DNA of 53,334 nucleotides from the NCBI RefSeq assembly GCF_000472865.1, contig NZ_AXAP01000059.1, positions 1 to 53,334 of the forward strand, in the 5' to 3' direction. Both the position numbers and the translations under genes were made by a program. Under the pieces are notes generated by a model. It was given only the letters and a program-made list of their open reading frames with translations. It had not been told where the DNA came from and made no database searches. Numbering within the stretch: position 1 is the stretch's first letter; every line of letters starts with the position of its first letter. Shown here one piece after another: positions 8,586 through 17,302 of this stretch. The DNA comes from Bradyrhizobium elkanii WSM2783. GTDB taxonomy: Bacteria; Pseudomonadota; Alphaproteobacteria; Rhizobiales; Xanthobacteraceae.

Positions 8586-11044
8586 GCCGGGCGCTGTGGA
8601 CGCTGGCAGTTCTGCTCAGCCATTGGCGTCGGCATCCGATGCAGCTTGCGACGCTGCTGATCGGATTGATCTCCGCGACCGCGCTGTGGAGCGGCGTGCA
8701 GGCGCTGAACCAGCAGGCGCGCAACGCCTATGATCGGGCGGCGGCGACCTTCGGCGGCACCCGCACCGCGATGCTCGTCAGTCGCGACAGCACCAGTTTT
8801 CCGCAACACCTCTTCGTCGATCTGCGCCGCGCCGGCTGGCCGGTCTCGCCCGTAGTCGAGGGGCGCCTGCAGATCGGCGGACGACCATTCCGGCTGCTCG
8901 GCATCGAGCCGGTGACGCTGCCGGGCGAAGTCAGCACTGCGCCCGTGATCGGCCGGACCGATCTGCAGTCCTTTGTCACGCCGCCCGGTGAAATGCTGGT
9001 GGCGCCGGAGACGCTGGCAGACCTTGGCCTCAAAGAGGGCGAGCGGCCATCGTCGAATGGCGGCGTGCTGCTGCCGCCACTCCGCGTGCAGGCGCAGCTC
9101 GTGCCCGGCGTGCTCGTCGTCGATATCGGGATGGCGCAGCAGATCCTGAAGATGCCGGATCAAATCTCGCGCGTGTTGATCGGCAAATCCAGCGCCAGGC
9201 GCGCGCCGCTCGAAAGCATCGCAGGCGACCGGCTGCGCCTGGTCGAGCCCAACGCGGAAACCGATCTCGAGCGCCTCACCGACAGCTTCCATCTCAACCT
9301 GACCGCGTTCGGGCTGTTGTCGTTCTTCGTTGGCCTCTTCATCGTCAACTCCGCGATCGGGCTTGCCTTCGAGCAGCGGCTGCCGATGCTGCGCACCTTG
9401 CGCGCCTGCGGCGTGTCGGCGCGGATGCTGAACAGCGTGCTGGTAGCCGAGCTGGTGTCGCTCGCGCTGGTCGCGGGCCTGGTGGGACTGATGTGCGGGT
9501 ATGTCATCGCCGCGGCGCTGCTACCCGACGTCGCGGCCTCGTTGCGCGGGCTGTATGGCGCGCAGATTCCGGGACAACTGACATTGAAGGGCGAGTGGTG
9601 GCTCGCCGGCATCGCGATCAGCATCCTCGGCGCGCTGGCGGCCGCCGCCGCGAGCCTTGCCAAGGCGATCCGCATGCCGGTGCTCTCATCAGCGCAGCCG
9701 CAGGCCTGGCAGCAGGCGCAGCGGCGCTGGCTGGTGTTTCAGAGCGCTGCCGCGCTTGCCGCCTTTGCCGTGGCCGGCGGCTTTCTCTGGTTTGGCGATT
9801 CCCTGCTTTCGGGCTTTGCCGTGCTCGCCGCGCTGATGCTCGGCGCCGCGCTGATCCTGCCGATGATTCTGGAGATCGCACTTGCGCTCGGCCAACGCAA
9901 CGCCGGGCGGCCGGTCAGTATCTGGTTCTGGGCCGACAGCCGCCAGCAGCTTCCGGGATTGTCACTGGCGCTGATGGCGCTGTTGCTAGCGCTCGCAGTC
10001 AATGTCGGCGTCGGTACCATGGTGGAGAGTTTCAGCCGCACTTTCCTGGTCTGGCTCGACGGACGGCTCGCTGCCGATGTCTATGTCAACGCGGCCAGTG
10101 ATGCGCAGGCAAGTGGGATCAAGACCTGGCTGCGCGGGCGGAGCGAGGTGCAGGCGATCCTGCCCGGCGGCCGCGCGGATGCGCAGCTTGCGGGCATGCC
10201 GATCGAGGTGCTCGGCCTGCCCGATCAGGCGACTTTTCGCGACAACTGGCCGCTGCTGGAATCGCGATCGGATGGATGGGACCGCCTGCGCGCCGGCGAC
10301 ACCTGCTTTGCCAGCGAGCAATTGTCGCGGCGGCTGAAGCTTGCGATCGGCGACCGGATCGAGGTGCCCGCGCCCGGCGGCAACTGGCCGCTCGAGATCG
10401 TCGGCATCTATGCCGACTACGGCAATCCCAAGGGCCAGGTGGCGGTGAACTTTGCCGCGCTGACGCGGCACTTTCCGGAAGTGCCGCAGACACGGTTCGG
10501 CCTCCGCGTCCCACCGCCCGCCGTGCCCGCGCTGATTGCCGAGCTGCAGCAGAAGTTCGGCCTTGATGACCGCAGCGTCGCCGATCAGACGACGGTGAAG
10601 GCGGAGTCGAAACGCATCTTCAACCGCACCTTCTCGGTTACGTCAGCACTCAACACCTTCACGCTCGGCGTCGCCGGCGTCGCGCTGCTCACGAGCCTCC
10701 TGACGCTGGCGAATTCCCGCCTGCCGCAACTTGCGCCGCTGTGGGCGATCGGGCTGACGCGCCAGCGGCTCGCGAGGATCGAACTGTTGAAGACGATGGC
10801 GGTGGCGCTGATCACGTCGCTGTTCGCGCTGCCGCTCGGCCTTCTGGTGGCGTGGTGCCTGCTCGCGGTCGTGAATGTGAAAGCTTTCGGCTGGCGGTTG
10901 CCGTTCCAGGTGTTCCCGTTGCAACTGGTGGAGCTGCTCGGCGTTGCCCTGGCGGCGGCGCTGTTGGCTGCGCTATTGCCTGTCATCCGGCTGGCGCGGA
11001 TGCAGCCGGCGAGCCTGATACGGATCTTTGTCAATGAACGCTAA
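8582..11044 (+). CDS. ABC transporter permease, double FtsX domain
   Basis: An 820-residue inner-membrane protein with the duplicated MacB/FtsX plan. A first membrane segment near residues 18-40 is followed by a periplasmic region and three membrane segments around residues 240-370 (FGLLSFFVGLFIVNSAIG). A second cluster lies near 385-470, then another periplasmic region, and a final FtsX block near 695-810 (NTFTLGVAGVALLTSLLTL). Each FtsX block carries the cytoplasmic coupling feature LRTLRACG / LAPLWAIGLT. The length matches the fused AttF/AttG-like permeases found with LolD-like ATPases and AttH-type proteins. It should form a dimer with the ATPase at 7911 and act on an envelope substrate, possibly lipid or lipoprotein. 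It overlaps both neighbours. Confidence 0.85.
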   Translation: MSRALWTLAVLLSHWRRHPMQLATLLIGLISATALWSGVQALNQQARNAYDRAAATFGGTRTAMLVSRDSTSFPQHLFVDLRRAGWPVSPVVEGRLQIGGRPFRLLGIEPVTLPGEVSTAPVIGRTDLQSFVTPPGEMLVAPETLADLGLKEGERPSSNGGVLLPPLRVQAQLVPGVLVVDIGMAQQILKMPDQISRVLIGKSSARRAPLESIAGDRLRLVEPNAETDLERLTDSFHLNLTAFGLLSFFVGLFIVNSAIGLAFEQRLPMLRTLRACGVSARMLNSVLVAELVSLALVAGLVGLMCGYVIAAALLPDVAASLRGLYGAQIPGQLTLKGEWWLAGIAISILGALAAAAASLAKAIRMPVLSSAQPQAWQQAQRRWLVFQSAAALAAFAVAGGFLWFGDSLLSGFAVLAALMLGAALILPMILEIALALGQRNAGRPVSIWFWADSRQQLPGLSLALMALLLALAVNVGVGTMVESFSRTFLVWLDGRLAADVYVNAASDAQASGIKTWLRGRSEVQAILPGGRADAQLAGMPIEVLGLPDQATFRDNWPLLESRSDGWDRLRAGDTCFASEQLSRRLKLAIGDRIEVPAPGGNWPLEIVGIYADYGNPKGQVAVNFAALTRHFPEVPQTRFGLRVPPPAVPALIAELQQKFGLDDRSVADQTTVKAESKRIFNRTFSVTSALNTFTLGVAGVALLTSLLTLANSRLPQLAPLWAIGLTRQRLARIELLKTMAVALITSLFALPLGLLVAWCLLAVVNVKAFGWRLPFQVFPLQLVELLGVALAAALLAALLPVIRLARMQPASLIRIFVNER

Positions 11045-12116
11045 CCCGATCTCGCGCCGCGCGTTCATGGGCGGCGCGCTTGCAGTTGGCGTCGTAAGCC
11101 AGGCGCATGCGCAAGGCTTCGCCGGGCTTGGCGAGACCGCCGACGGGTTTGCGCCTGTCACGCCTGGCAAGCGTTTCGTCTTTCCGCTCGATCACGGCCC
11201 GCATCCGGAATTCCGCATCGAATGGTGGTATGTGACCGCGAACCTCGTTGATCCGGCTGGCACGGCCCATGGCGTGCAATGGACGCTGTTCCGGCAGGCG
11301 ATGCGCGCCGGCGCGCAGCTTGAAGGCTGGGCCAACCAGCAAATCTGGATGGGACACGCCGCGGTCACCCGCGCCGACATCCATCGCTATGCCGAGACAT
11401 TTGCGCGCGGCGGCGTCGGGCAGGCCGGCGTCGAGACGAGTCCGTTTGTCGGCTGGATCGATGCCTGGGAGATGCGTGGGCTCGACGGCTTCAATGCGGA
11501 CAAAGTGGCGCCGCTGAAACTCAGCGCGACGGGCGCGGATTTCAGTTACGAGCTCCGGCTCGATGCGGAGCGGGCGCTGGTGCTGCAGGGCGACCGCGGC
11601 TACAGCATGAAGTCCGATCGCGGACAGGCGTCCTATTACTACAGCCAGCCCTTCTTCAAGGCGGCCGGCCGCATCGTCATCGACGGCAAGCCTGTCAACG
11701 TCACCGGGCAGGCCTGGATGGACCGCGAATGGAGCAGCCAGCCGCTCGCGTCCGACCAGACCGGCTGGGACTGGTTCTCGCTGCATCTGCCCAATGATGA
11801 AAAGCTGATGCTCTACCGGCTGCGCCAGAAGGACGGCAAGAGCAACCTGTTCGGCAACTGGATCGAACCGGACGGCAGATCAAGCGAGATCGCTGCAAGC
11901 GATAACAGCATCAGGCCCACCGCCTTCACCGAGATCGGCGACCGCAAGGTGCCGACGGCGTGGCGGGTCGAAATTCCTGCGCGCGGGGTCAAAATCGAAA
12001 CCAGGCCGCTCAACGCGCGAAGCTGGATGGGAACGGGCTTTTCCTACTGGGAGGGCCCGATCAGCTTTGCCGGCAGCCATGCCGGCGTCGGCTATCTCGA
12101 ACTGACCGGCTATTGA
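11034..12116 (+). CDS. Tat-exported lipocalin-like protein, AttH/CrtC family
   Basis: A 360-residue exported protein. The N-terminus NPISRRAFMGGALAVG has the twin-arginine motif (Arg8-Arg9) and a hydrophobic segment ending near QAHAQ. The mature part carries EFRIEWWYVTANL (about residue 60), GVQWTLFRQ and TGQAWMDREWSSQPL, hallmarks of the secreted hydrolase-like AttH/CrtC-type family, which folds as two lipocalin barrels. Family members related to hydroxyneurosporene synthase act on lipids, but the role in this ABC context is not established. An in-frame TTG at 11028 is a weaker alternative start. The gene overlaps the permease by 11 bases. Export by Tat implies folding in the cytoplasm, perhaps with a bound cofactor or lipid. 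Confidence 0.85.
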   Translation: MNANPISRRAFMGGALAVGVVSQAHAQGFAGLGETADGFAPVTPGKRFVFPLDHGPHPEFRIEWWYVTANLVDPAGTAHGVQWTLFRQAMRAGAQLEGWANQQIWMGHAAVTRADIHRYAETFARGGVGQAGVETSPFVGWIDAWEMRGLDGFNADKVAPLKLSATGADFSYELRLDAERALVLQGDRGYSMKSDRGQASYYYSQPFFKAAGRIVIDGKPVNVTGQAWMDREWSSQPLASDQTGWDWFSLHLPNDEKLMLYRLRQKDGKSNLFGNWIEPDGRSSEIAASDNSIRPTAFTEIGDRKVPTAWRVEIPARGVKIETRPLNARSWMGTGFSYWEGPISFAGSHAGVGYLELTGY

Positions 12117-12141
12117 GCGGCGACTTCAAGGGAGGCTCTCC

Positions 12142-12531
12142 ATGTATCACGACACGGCGATCGTCACCTGCCTTGCGATCGCGTTCTATTTCTTCACCTC
12201 GGCGACCGTTGCGCGGGCGCGTTACACATTCGCCGTCAAGCTGCCGGCGATCTCGGGGGATCCAGATTTCGAGCGCATCTTCCGGGTGCAGATGAACACG
12301 CTGGAATGGATGCCGATCTTCCTGCCCTCGCTGTGGCTGTTTGCGATCTACATCAGCGACGCGATCGCAGCCGCGCTCGGCGTGGTCTGGATCATCGGCC
12401 GCATCGTCTATTTCATCGGCTATCGCCAAGCCGTCGAAAAGCGCGGCCCCGGCTTCGGCATCCAGGCGCTGGTGTGCATCGTGCTGTGGGGTGGCGCGTT
12501 GGGGGCCGCGACGTGGAAGGTGATTTCCTGA
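12142..12531 (+). CDS. MAPEG family membrane protein
   Basis: A 129-residue integral membrane protein with four predicted membrane segments, the standard MAPEG size. Diagnostic text includes FERIFRVQMNTLEWMPIFLP (near residues 41-60), where the RxxxNxxE pattern matches the family's glutathione-binding region, and GRIVYFIGYRQAVEKRGPGF (near 85-104). MAPEG members are membrane glutathione transferases or eicosanoid-type enzymes; bacterial ones are largely uncharacterised. The start has a good GGGAGG about seven bases upstream. It lies 25 bases after the AttH-like gene in the same direction, so it is probably the fourth gene of that operon and may act on an oxidised lipid or hydrophobic electrophile in the inner membrane. 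Confidence 0.9.
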   Translation: MYHDTAIVTCLAIAFYFFTSATVARARYTFAVKLPAISGDPDFERIFRVQMNTLEWMPIFLPSLWLFAIYISDAIAAALGVVWIIGRIVYFIGYRQAVEKRGPGFGIQALVCIVLWGGALGAATWKVIS

Positions 12532-12569
12532 GAGGGTTATTTGAGATTGACGGCTCTTCAAACTCCCAT

Positions 12570-12693
12570 GTCGTCCCGGGCTTGACCCGGGACCCATAAC
12601 CGCAAGCGCTCGTGGTGTGCTCCGCCGCAACCGCTCGCGCGCACCCAACGACCGACTGTGGTTATGGATCCCCGCTTTCGCGGGGATGACGAC
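12570..12693. repeat. Palindromic repeat, GTCGTCCCGGG type
   Basis: The unit begins GTCGTCCCGGGCTTGACCCG and ends CGCTTTCGCGGGGATGACGA; the inner halves contain GACCCATAACCGC and GTGGTTATGGATC, which pair imperfectly. It fills the space between the convergent MAPEG and binding-protein genes and could end transcription from both sides. Confidence 0.6.
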
Positions 12694-12711
12694 CGAGTGG
12701 TTGCTAAAGCA

Positions 12712-13902
12712 TCACTTCGTCAGCGGGCAGCCGCTTTCCTTGGCGGTGAAGAAGGCCTTGTCGCCGGGCACCACGGCGAGCTGCTTGTAATAGTCCCACG
12801 GCTTCTTCGATTCCGAGGGCTTCTTGACCTCGAACAGGTAGAGGTCGTGCACCATGCGGCCGTTCTCCTGCACCTTGCCCTTCGCGAAGGCGTCGTCGAC
12901 CGGCAGCTCCTTCAGCTTTTTCGCCACCTTATCGCTGTCCTTGGTTCCGGCGGCCTTCACGGCCTTCAGATAGGACAGCGTCGCCGAATAGGTGCCGGCG
13001 TGGATCATGCTCGGCATGTGGCCGGTGCGCTTGATGAAGCGTTCGCTGAAGGCGCGCGAGGCGTCGTCGTGGTCCCAGTAAAACCCTTCCGTGAGCACAA
13101 GACCCTGCGCGGCTTCCAGCCCGAGACCGTGGACCTCGGACAGCGTCATCAGCAGGCCAGCAAGCTTCTGCCCGCTCTTGACGATGCCGAACTCGGCCGC
13201 CTGCTTGATCGAGTTGGTGGTGTCGAGGCCGGCATTGGCAAGGCCGACGATCTTCGCCTTCGAGCTCTGCGCCTGCAGCAGGAAGGACGAGAAATCCGAC
13301 GAGTTCAGGGGCACGCGCACCGAGCCCAGCACCTTGCCGCCCTTTTCCTTGACGATGTCGCTGGTGTCCTTTTCCAGCGCGTAGCCGAAGGCGTAGTCGG
13401 CGGTCAGGAAAAACCAGGTATCGCCGCCCGCCTGCACCAGCGCGCCGCCGGTGCCCACCGCCAGGGCGCGGGTGTCATAGGCCCAGTGGAAACCGTAGGG
13501 CGTGCAGGCATCGCCTGTGATGCGGGAGGTCGCCGCGCCCACGACGATGTCGATCTTCTTCTTCTCGTTGGAGAGTTCCTGGACCGCGAGCGCCACCGAA
13601 GAGGTGGTCAGCTCGGTGATCATGTCGACGCCTTCGGTATCGTACCAGCGCCGCGCGATCGCAGAGGCGAGATCGGGCTTGTTCTGGTGATCGGCGGTGA
13701 CGAGCTCGATCTTGTGCCCCAGCACCTCGCCGCCGAAATCTTCGATCGCCATCCTGGCGGCCTCGAGCGAATACTTGCCGCCGTAATCGGCATAGACGCC
13801 GGACTGGTCGTTCAGGATGCCGATCTTGACGCCCTGGGCAAAACTCGGAGTTGACAGCAAAAGGCCGCCAAGGGCGACGGCGGCGAGCAATCCCGATTTC
13901 AT
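12712..13902 (-). CDS. Liv-type ABC substrate-binding protein, orphan
   Basis: A 396-residue periplasmic binding protein of the branched-chain amino acid (LivJ-like, type I) family. Starting at ATG 13902, preceded by AGGGAG, it has a Sec signal (MKSGLLAAVALGGLLLSTPS, cut near SFA-QG). Then comes the family opening VKIGILNDQSGVYADYGGKY. Later blocks GVDMITELTTSSVALAVQEL and GGDTWFFLTADYAFGYALEK are typical of the Bradyrhizobium Liv-type expansions, which bind aromatic acids, amides or other small acids as often as amino acids. No Liv permease or ATPase gene lies nearby, so it must serve a distant transporter or act as a sensor. Upstream, 13917-13960 is AT-rich and may hold the promoter. Confidence 0.88.
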   Translation of the reverse strand: MKSGLLAAVALGGLLLSTPSFAQGVKIGILNDQSGVYADYGGKYSLEAARMAIEDFGGEVLGHKIELVTADHQNKPDLASAIARRWYDTEGVDMITELTTSSVALAVQELSNEKKKIDIVVGAATSRITGDACTPYGFHWAYDTRALAVGTGGALVQAGGDTWFFLTADYAFGYALEKDTSDIVKEKGGKVLGSVRVPLNSSDFSSFLLQAQSSKAKIVGLANAGLDTTNSIKQAAEFGIVKSGQKLAGLLMTLSEVHGLGLEAAQGLVLTEGFYWDHDDASRAFSERFIKRTGHMPSMIHAGTYSATLSYLKAVKAAGTKDSDKVAKKLKELPVDDAFAKGKVQENGRMVHDLYLFEVKKPSESKKPWDYYKQLAVVPGDKAFFTAKESGCPLTK

Positions 13903-14017
13903 AAATGATCTCCCTGCAGTTTCTGTTCGGAATATAAGCGAATGATATTTTATAACCCTGCGGCTGCCCATCACTTTCGGCTCAGCCATTAGTGGGGCTT
14001 GCGCCGACCTCTCTTCT

Positions 14018-14124
14018 CGTCATTCCGGGGCGCGAGAAGCGCGAACCCGGAATCCATCGGCCGGCATACGCTGGCGGAGAAATGGATTCCGGGCTCATCG
14101 CTTCGCGATGCCCCGGAATGACGG
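14018..14124. repeat. Palindromic repeat, CGTCATTCCGGGG type
   Basis: Starts CGTCATTCCGGGGCGCGAGA and ends GCCCCGGAATGACG, its complement, with a second internal pair GGAATCCAT/ATGGATTCC. Other copies in this window are at 32908, 34665, 44030 and 51317. Here it lies directly after the 3' end of the RND pump gene. The rest of 13903-14146 is the upstream region of the binding-protein gene. Confidence 0.85.
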
Positions 14125-14146
14125 CGACGGTAAGCGGGCCGGTCCC

Positions 14147-17100
14147 TCAAGCTTCCACCGGCTTCTTCGGATGCCTGGGATCGGCGAGTCCGCGCACCAC
14201 CATGTAGAAGATCGGCGTGAAGATCAGGCCGAACAGGGTGACGCCGAGCATGCCGAAGAACACGGCGACCCCGACCGCCTGGCGCATCTCCGAGCCCGAG
14301 CCGGTCGAGACCACCAATGGCAGCACGCCGAGGATGAAGGCGAACGACGTCATCAGGATCGGCCGCAGCCGCAGGCGGCAGGCCTCGATCACCGCCTCCA
14401 GCCGCGGCTTGCCCTCGGCCTCGATGTCGCGCGCGAACTCGACGATCAGGATCGCGTTCTTGGCGGCGAGGCCGACCAGCACGACGAAACCGATCTGGGT
14501 CAGGATGTTGACGTCCTGTCCCATGATGCGCACGCCGATGGTCGCGGCCAGCAGGCACATCGGCACGATCAGGATCACCGCGAACGGCAGGCTCCAACTG
14601 CCATATTGCGCGGCGAGCACGAGATAGACGAACAGCACGCAGATCGGGAACACGTAGAGCCCGGCATTGCCGCCGGTGATTTGCTGATACGACAGGTCGG
14701 TCCACTCGAACGCAAAACCGCTCGGCAGCGTTGCATCGGCGAGCTGTTTGATGGTGTCGAGTGCGGTCTGCGAACTCGTGCCGGGCGCCGGCTCGCCCTG
14801 CAGCTCGGATGCCGAATAGAGGTTGTAGCGCGCGACGCGGTCGGGCCCGGAGACGTCGCGGAATTCGACCACGCTGCCGAGCAGCACCATGTCGCCCGCG
14901 GCATTGCGTGTCCGCAGCCGCGCGAGATCGGAGGTTTCCTTGCGGAACGGCAGGTCAGCCTGCGCGGTGACGTGATAGGTGCGGCCGAACAGGTTGAAGT
15001 CGTTGACGTAGGTCGAGCCGAAATAGGTCTGGATGGTGTCGTTGATGCTTGCGATCGGCACGCCGAGCTTCTGCGCCTTGATGCGGTCGATGTCGACGAA
15101 CACTTGCGGCGTATTCGCGGTGAACGGCGAGAACACCGAGGTGAGATATGGCGACTTGCGCGCGGCAGCGACAAGTTCGTCGGTCGCGGCAGCCAGCAGC
15201 TCGGGGCCGCGGCCCTGCCGATCCTGGATACGGATGGTGAAGCCGCCGCCGGTGCCGATACCCGGCACCGCAGGCGGGGGGATCACGATGATGAAGGCCC
15301 CCTGGATCACAGACAGGCGCTTGCGCAGCTCGGCCGTGATCGCGGTCGCCGACAACCCCTTCTTCTGGCGCGCCTCCGGCTCATCGAACACGGGGAACAG
15401 CGCCGCGGCATTGCCCGACTGCGTGCGCGTTGCGCCCGAGAAGCCGGCAAAGGCCGCAACGCGCACGATGCCCGGCGTATCGAGCGCGATCCGCTCGATC
15501 TCGCGCACCACCGCCGTGGTGCGAGCCAGCGATGCCGCCCCCGGCAATTGCACCGACACAATGATGTAGCCCCGATCCTGCGCCGGAATGAAGCCCTGTG
15601 CCGTGGTCGCGAGCAACCAGCCGGCGCTTCCGATCAGCGCGACATAGATCAGCAGCATCACCGCCGTATGGCGGATCACGAAGTCGGCCGCTGCGGCATA
15701 GCCATGCGACAGGCGGTCGAACAGGCGGTTGAAGACGCCCGTGAACTTCTCCCAGCCACGGGCAATGATATTCCAGCGCGCCGCCGGCCGCTTCTCCTCA
15801 TGCGGCACCAGGATCAGCGAGGCCAGCGCCGGCGACAGCGTCAGCGAGCAGAAGCAGGAGATCGCGGTTGCGACCGCGATGGTGACGGCGAATTGCTGGA
15901 AGAACTGGCCCGAGATGCCGCCGAGGAATGCGGTCGGCACGAACACCGCACACAGCACCAGCGCGATCGAGACCAGCGCTCCGCCGACCTCCTCCATCGT
16001 CTTGAGCGCGGCATCGCGCCGGCTCATTCCGTGCTCGAGATGCCGCTCGACATTCTCGACCACCACGATGGCGTCGTCGACCACGATGCCGACCGCCAGC
16101 ACCAGGCCGAACAGCGTCAGATTGTTGATCGAGAAGCCGAGCGCAGCCATCACCGCGAAGGTGCCGACCAGCGACACCGGGATCGCGATGATCGGAATGA
16201 TCGCCGGCCGCCAGCCCTGCAGGAACACCAGCACCACGATGACGACGAGCAGCATCGCCTCGTAGATGGTCTTGATCAGCTCGTGGATGGATTGTGCGAT
16301 GAATTCGGTCGGGTTGTAGCCGATATTGTAGTCGAGCCCTTTCGGGAAGCTCGCCTTGAGCTTGACCATCGTATCGGAGATTTCCTTGGCGGTGGCGAGC
16401 GCGTTCGAGCCGGGCCGCTGCGTCACCAGCATGCCGACCGCCGATTTCTTGAGCAGGAAGCTGTTGGTGCTATAGGACAGCGCGCCAAGTTCGACGCGGG
16501 CAACGTCGCGCAGGCGCACGGTGCGGCCGTCGGCGCCGGCCCTGACCACGATATCCTCGAACTGCCTGGGATCCTTGAGACGGCCGGTAAAGACAAGGTT
16601 GGGCTGGAACGCGCGATCCGCAATCGGCGGCTCCGCGATCTGTCCGCCCGCGATCTGCAGGTTCTGCGCGCGGATCGCCGCCAGCACCTCGGTTGAGGTC
16701 AAGCCGAGATTGGCGAGGCGGTCGGGATCCAGCCACAGCCGCATCGAGTAATCGCGCGCGCCGAAGATCTGGATGTCGCCGACGCCGTCGAGCCGGAGCA
16801 ACTGGTCGCGAACCTGCAGCAGCGCATAGTTGGAGATGTAGAGCTGGTCGAAGCTGTCATCGGGCGACAGCATGAACACGACCATCAGGATATCAGGGCT
16901 ATTCTTGCGCGTGGTCACGCCGTTGCGCTGCACCTCTTCGGGCAGCCGCGGCTGCGCGATCGCGACGCGGTTCTGCACCAGCACCTGGGCGGTGTCGAGG
17001 TTGGTGCCAAGCTTGAAGGTGACGGTGATGGTGAGCTGGCCGTTCGAGGTGGCCTGGCTGTAGAGATACAGCATGTCCTCGACGCCGTTGATCTCCTGCT

Positions 17101-17302
17101 CGATCGGGGCAGCGACGGTGTCGGAGACGGTCTGCGCGGAGGCGCCGGGATAGTTGGTGGTGACTACCACCGTCGGCGGCACCACTTGCGGATATTCCGA
17201 GACCGGCAGCGTGGTGTAGGCGATCGCGCCGACGATCAGGAGCACGATCGACAGCACCATCGCCAGGATGGGCTGGTTGATGGAAAGCCGCCCGAGGTTC
17301 AT
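14147..17302 (-). CDS. RND multidrug efflux pump, inner-membrane permease (HAE1)
   Basis: A 1051-residue AcrB/MexF-type proton antiporter of full family length. It opens with a TM1 (INQPILAMVLSIVLLIVGAI) and the periplasmic YPGASAQTVSDTVAAPIEQE segment. The proton relay aspartates appear as GIVVDDAIVVVE with Asp409-Asp410. The long second periplasmic region and the C-terminal GFVVLVGLAAKNAILIVEFA block are also standard. The absence of heavy-metal features and the HAE1 text point to hydrophobic drugs, dyes or lipids as substrates. Its start overlaps the adaptor gene's stop by four bases. Neither an outer-membrane channel nor a TetR/LysR regulator is adjacent, so the complex must borrow a TolC-like channel encoded elsewhere. 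Confidence 0.95.
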   Translation of the reverse strand: MNLGRLSINQPILAMVLSIVLLIVGAIAYTTLPVSEYPQVVPPTVVVTTNYPGASAQTVSDTVAAPIEQEINGVEDMLYLYSQATSNGQLTITVTFKLGTNLDTAQVLVQNRVAIAQPRLPEEVQRNGVTTRKNSPDILMVVFMLSPDDSFDQLYISNYALLQVRDQLLRLDGVGDIQIFGARDYSMRLWLDPDRLANLGLTSTEVLAAIRAQNLQIAGGQIAEPPIADRAFQPNLVFTGRLKDPRQFEDIVVRAGADGRTVRLRDVARVELGALSYSTNSFLLKKSAVGMLVTQRPGSNALATAKEISDTMVKLKASFPKGLDYNIGYNPTEFIAQSIHELIKTIYEAMLLVVIVVLVFLQGWRPAIIPIIAIPVSLVGTFAVMAALGFSINNLTLFGLVLAVGIVVDDAIVVVENVERHLEHGMSRRDAALKTMEEVGGALVSIALVLCAVFVPTAFLGGISGQFFQQFAVTIAVATAISCFCSLTLSPALASLILVPHEEKRPAARWNIIARGWEKFTGVFNRLFDRLSHGYAAAADFVIRHTAVMLLIYVALIGSAGWLLATTAQGFIPAQDRGYIIVSVQLPGAASLARTTAVVREIERIALDTPGIVRVAAFAGFSGATRTQSGNAAALFPVFDEPEARQKKGLSATAITAELRKRLSVIQGAFIIVIPPPAVPGIGTGGGFTIRIQDRQGRGPELLAAATDELVAAARKSPYLTSVFSPFTANTPQVFVDIDRIKAQKLGVPIASINDTIQTYFGSTYVNDFNLFGRTYHVTAQADLPFRKETSDLARLRTRNAAGDMVLLGSVVEFRDVSGPDRVARYNLYSASELQGEPAPGTSSQTALDTIKQLADATLPSGFAFEWTDLSYQQITGGNAGLYVFPICVLFVYLVLAAQYGSWSLPFAVILIVPMCLLAATIGVRIMGQDVNILTQIGFVVLVGLAAKNAILIVEFARDIEAEGKPRLEAVIEACRLRLRPILMTSFAFILGVLPLVVSTGSGSEMRQAVGVAVFFGMLGVTLFGLIFTPIFYMVVRGLADPRHPKKPVEA

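Noticed and set aside
14108..16696. An 862-residue plus-strand open frame antisense to the RND permease
   Set aside because: Rich in Arg, His, Gln and Asp with no domain text, and exactly opposite a complete RND gene; it is a shadow produced by GC-rich third positions.
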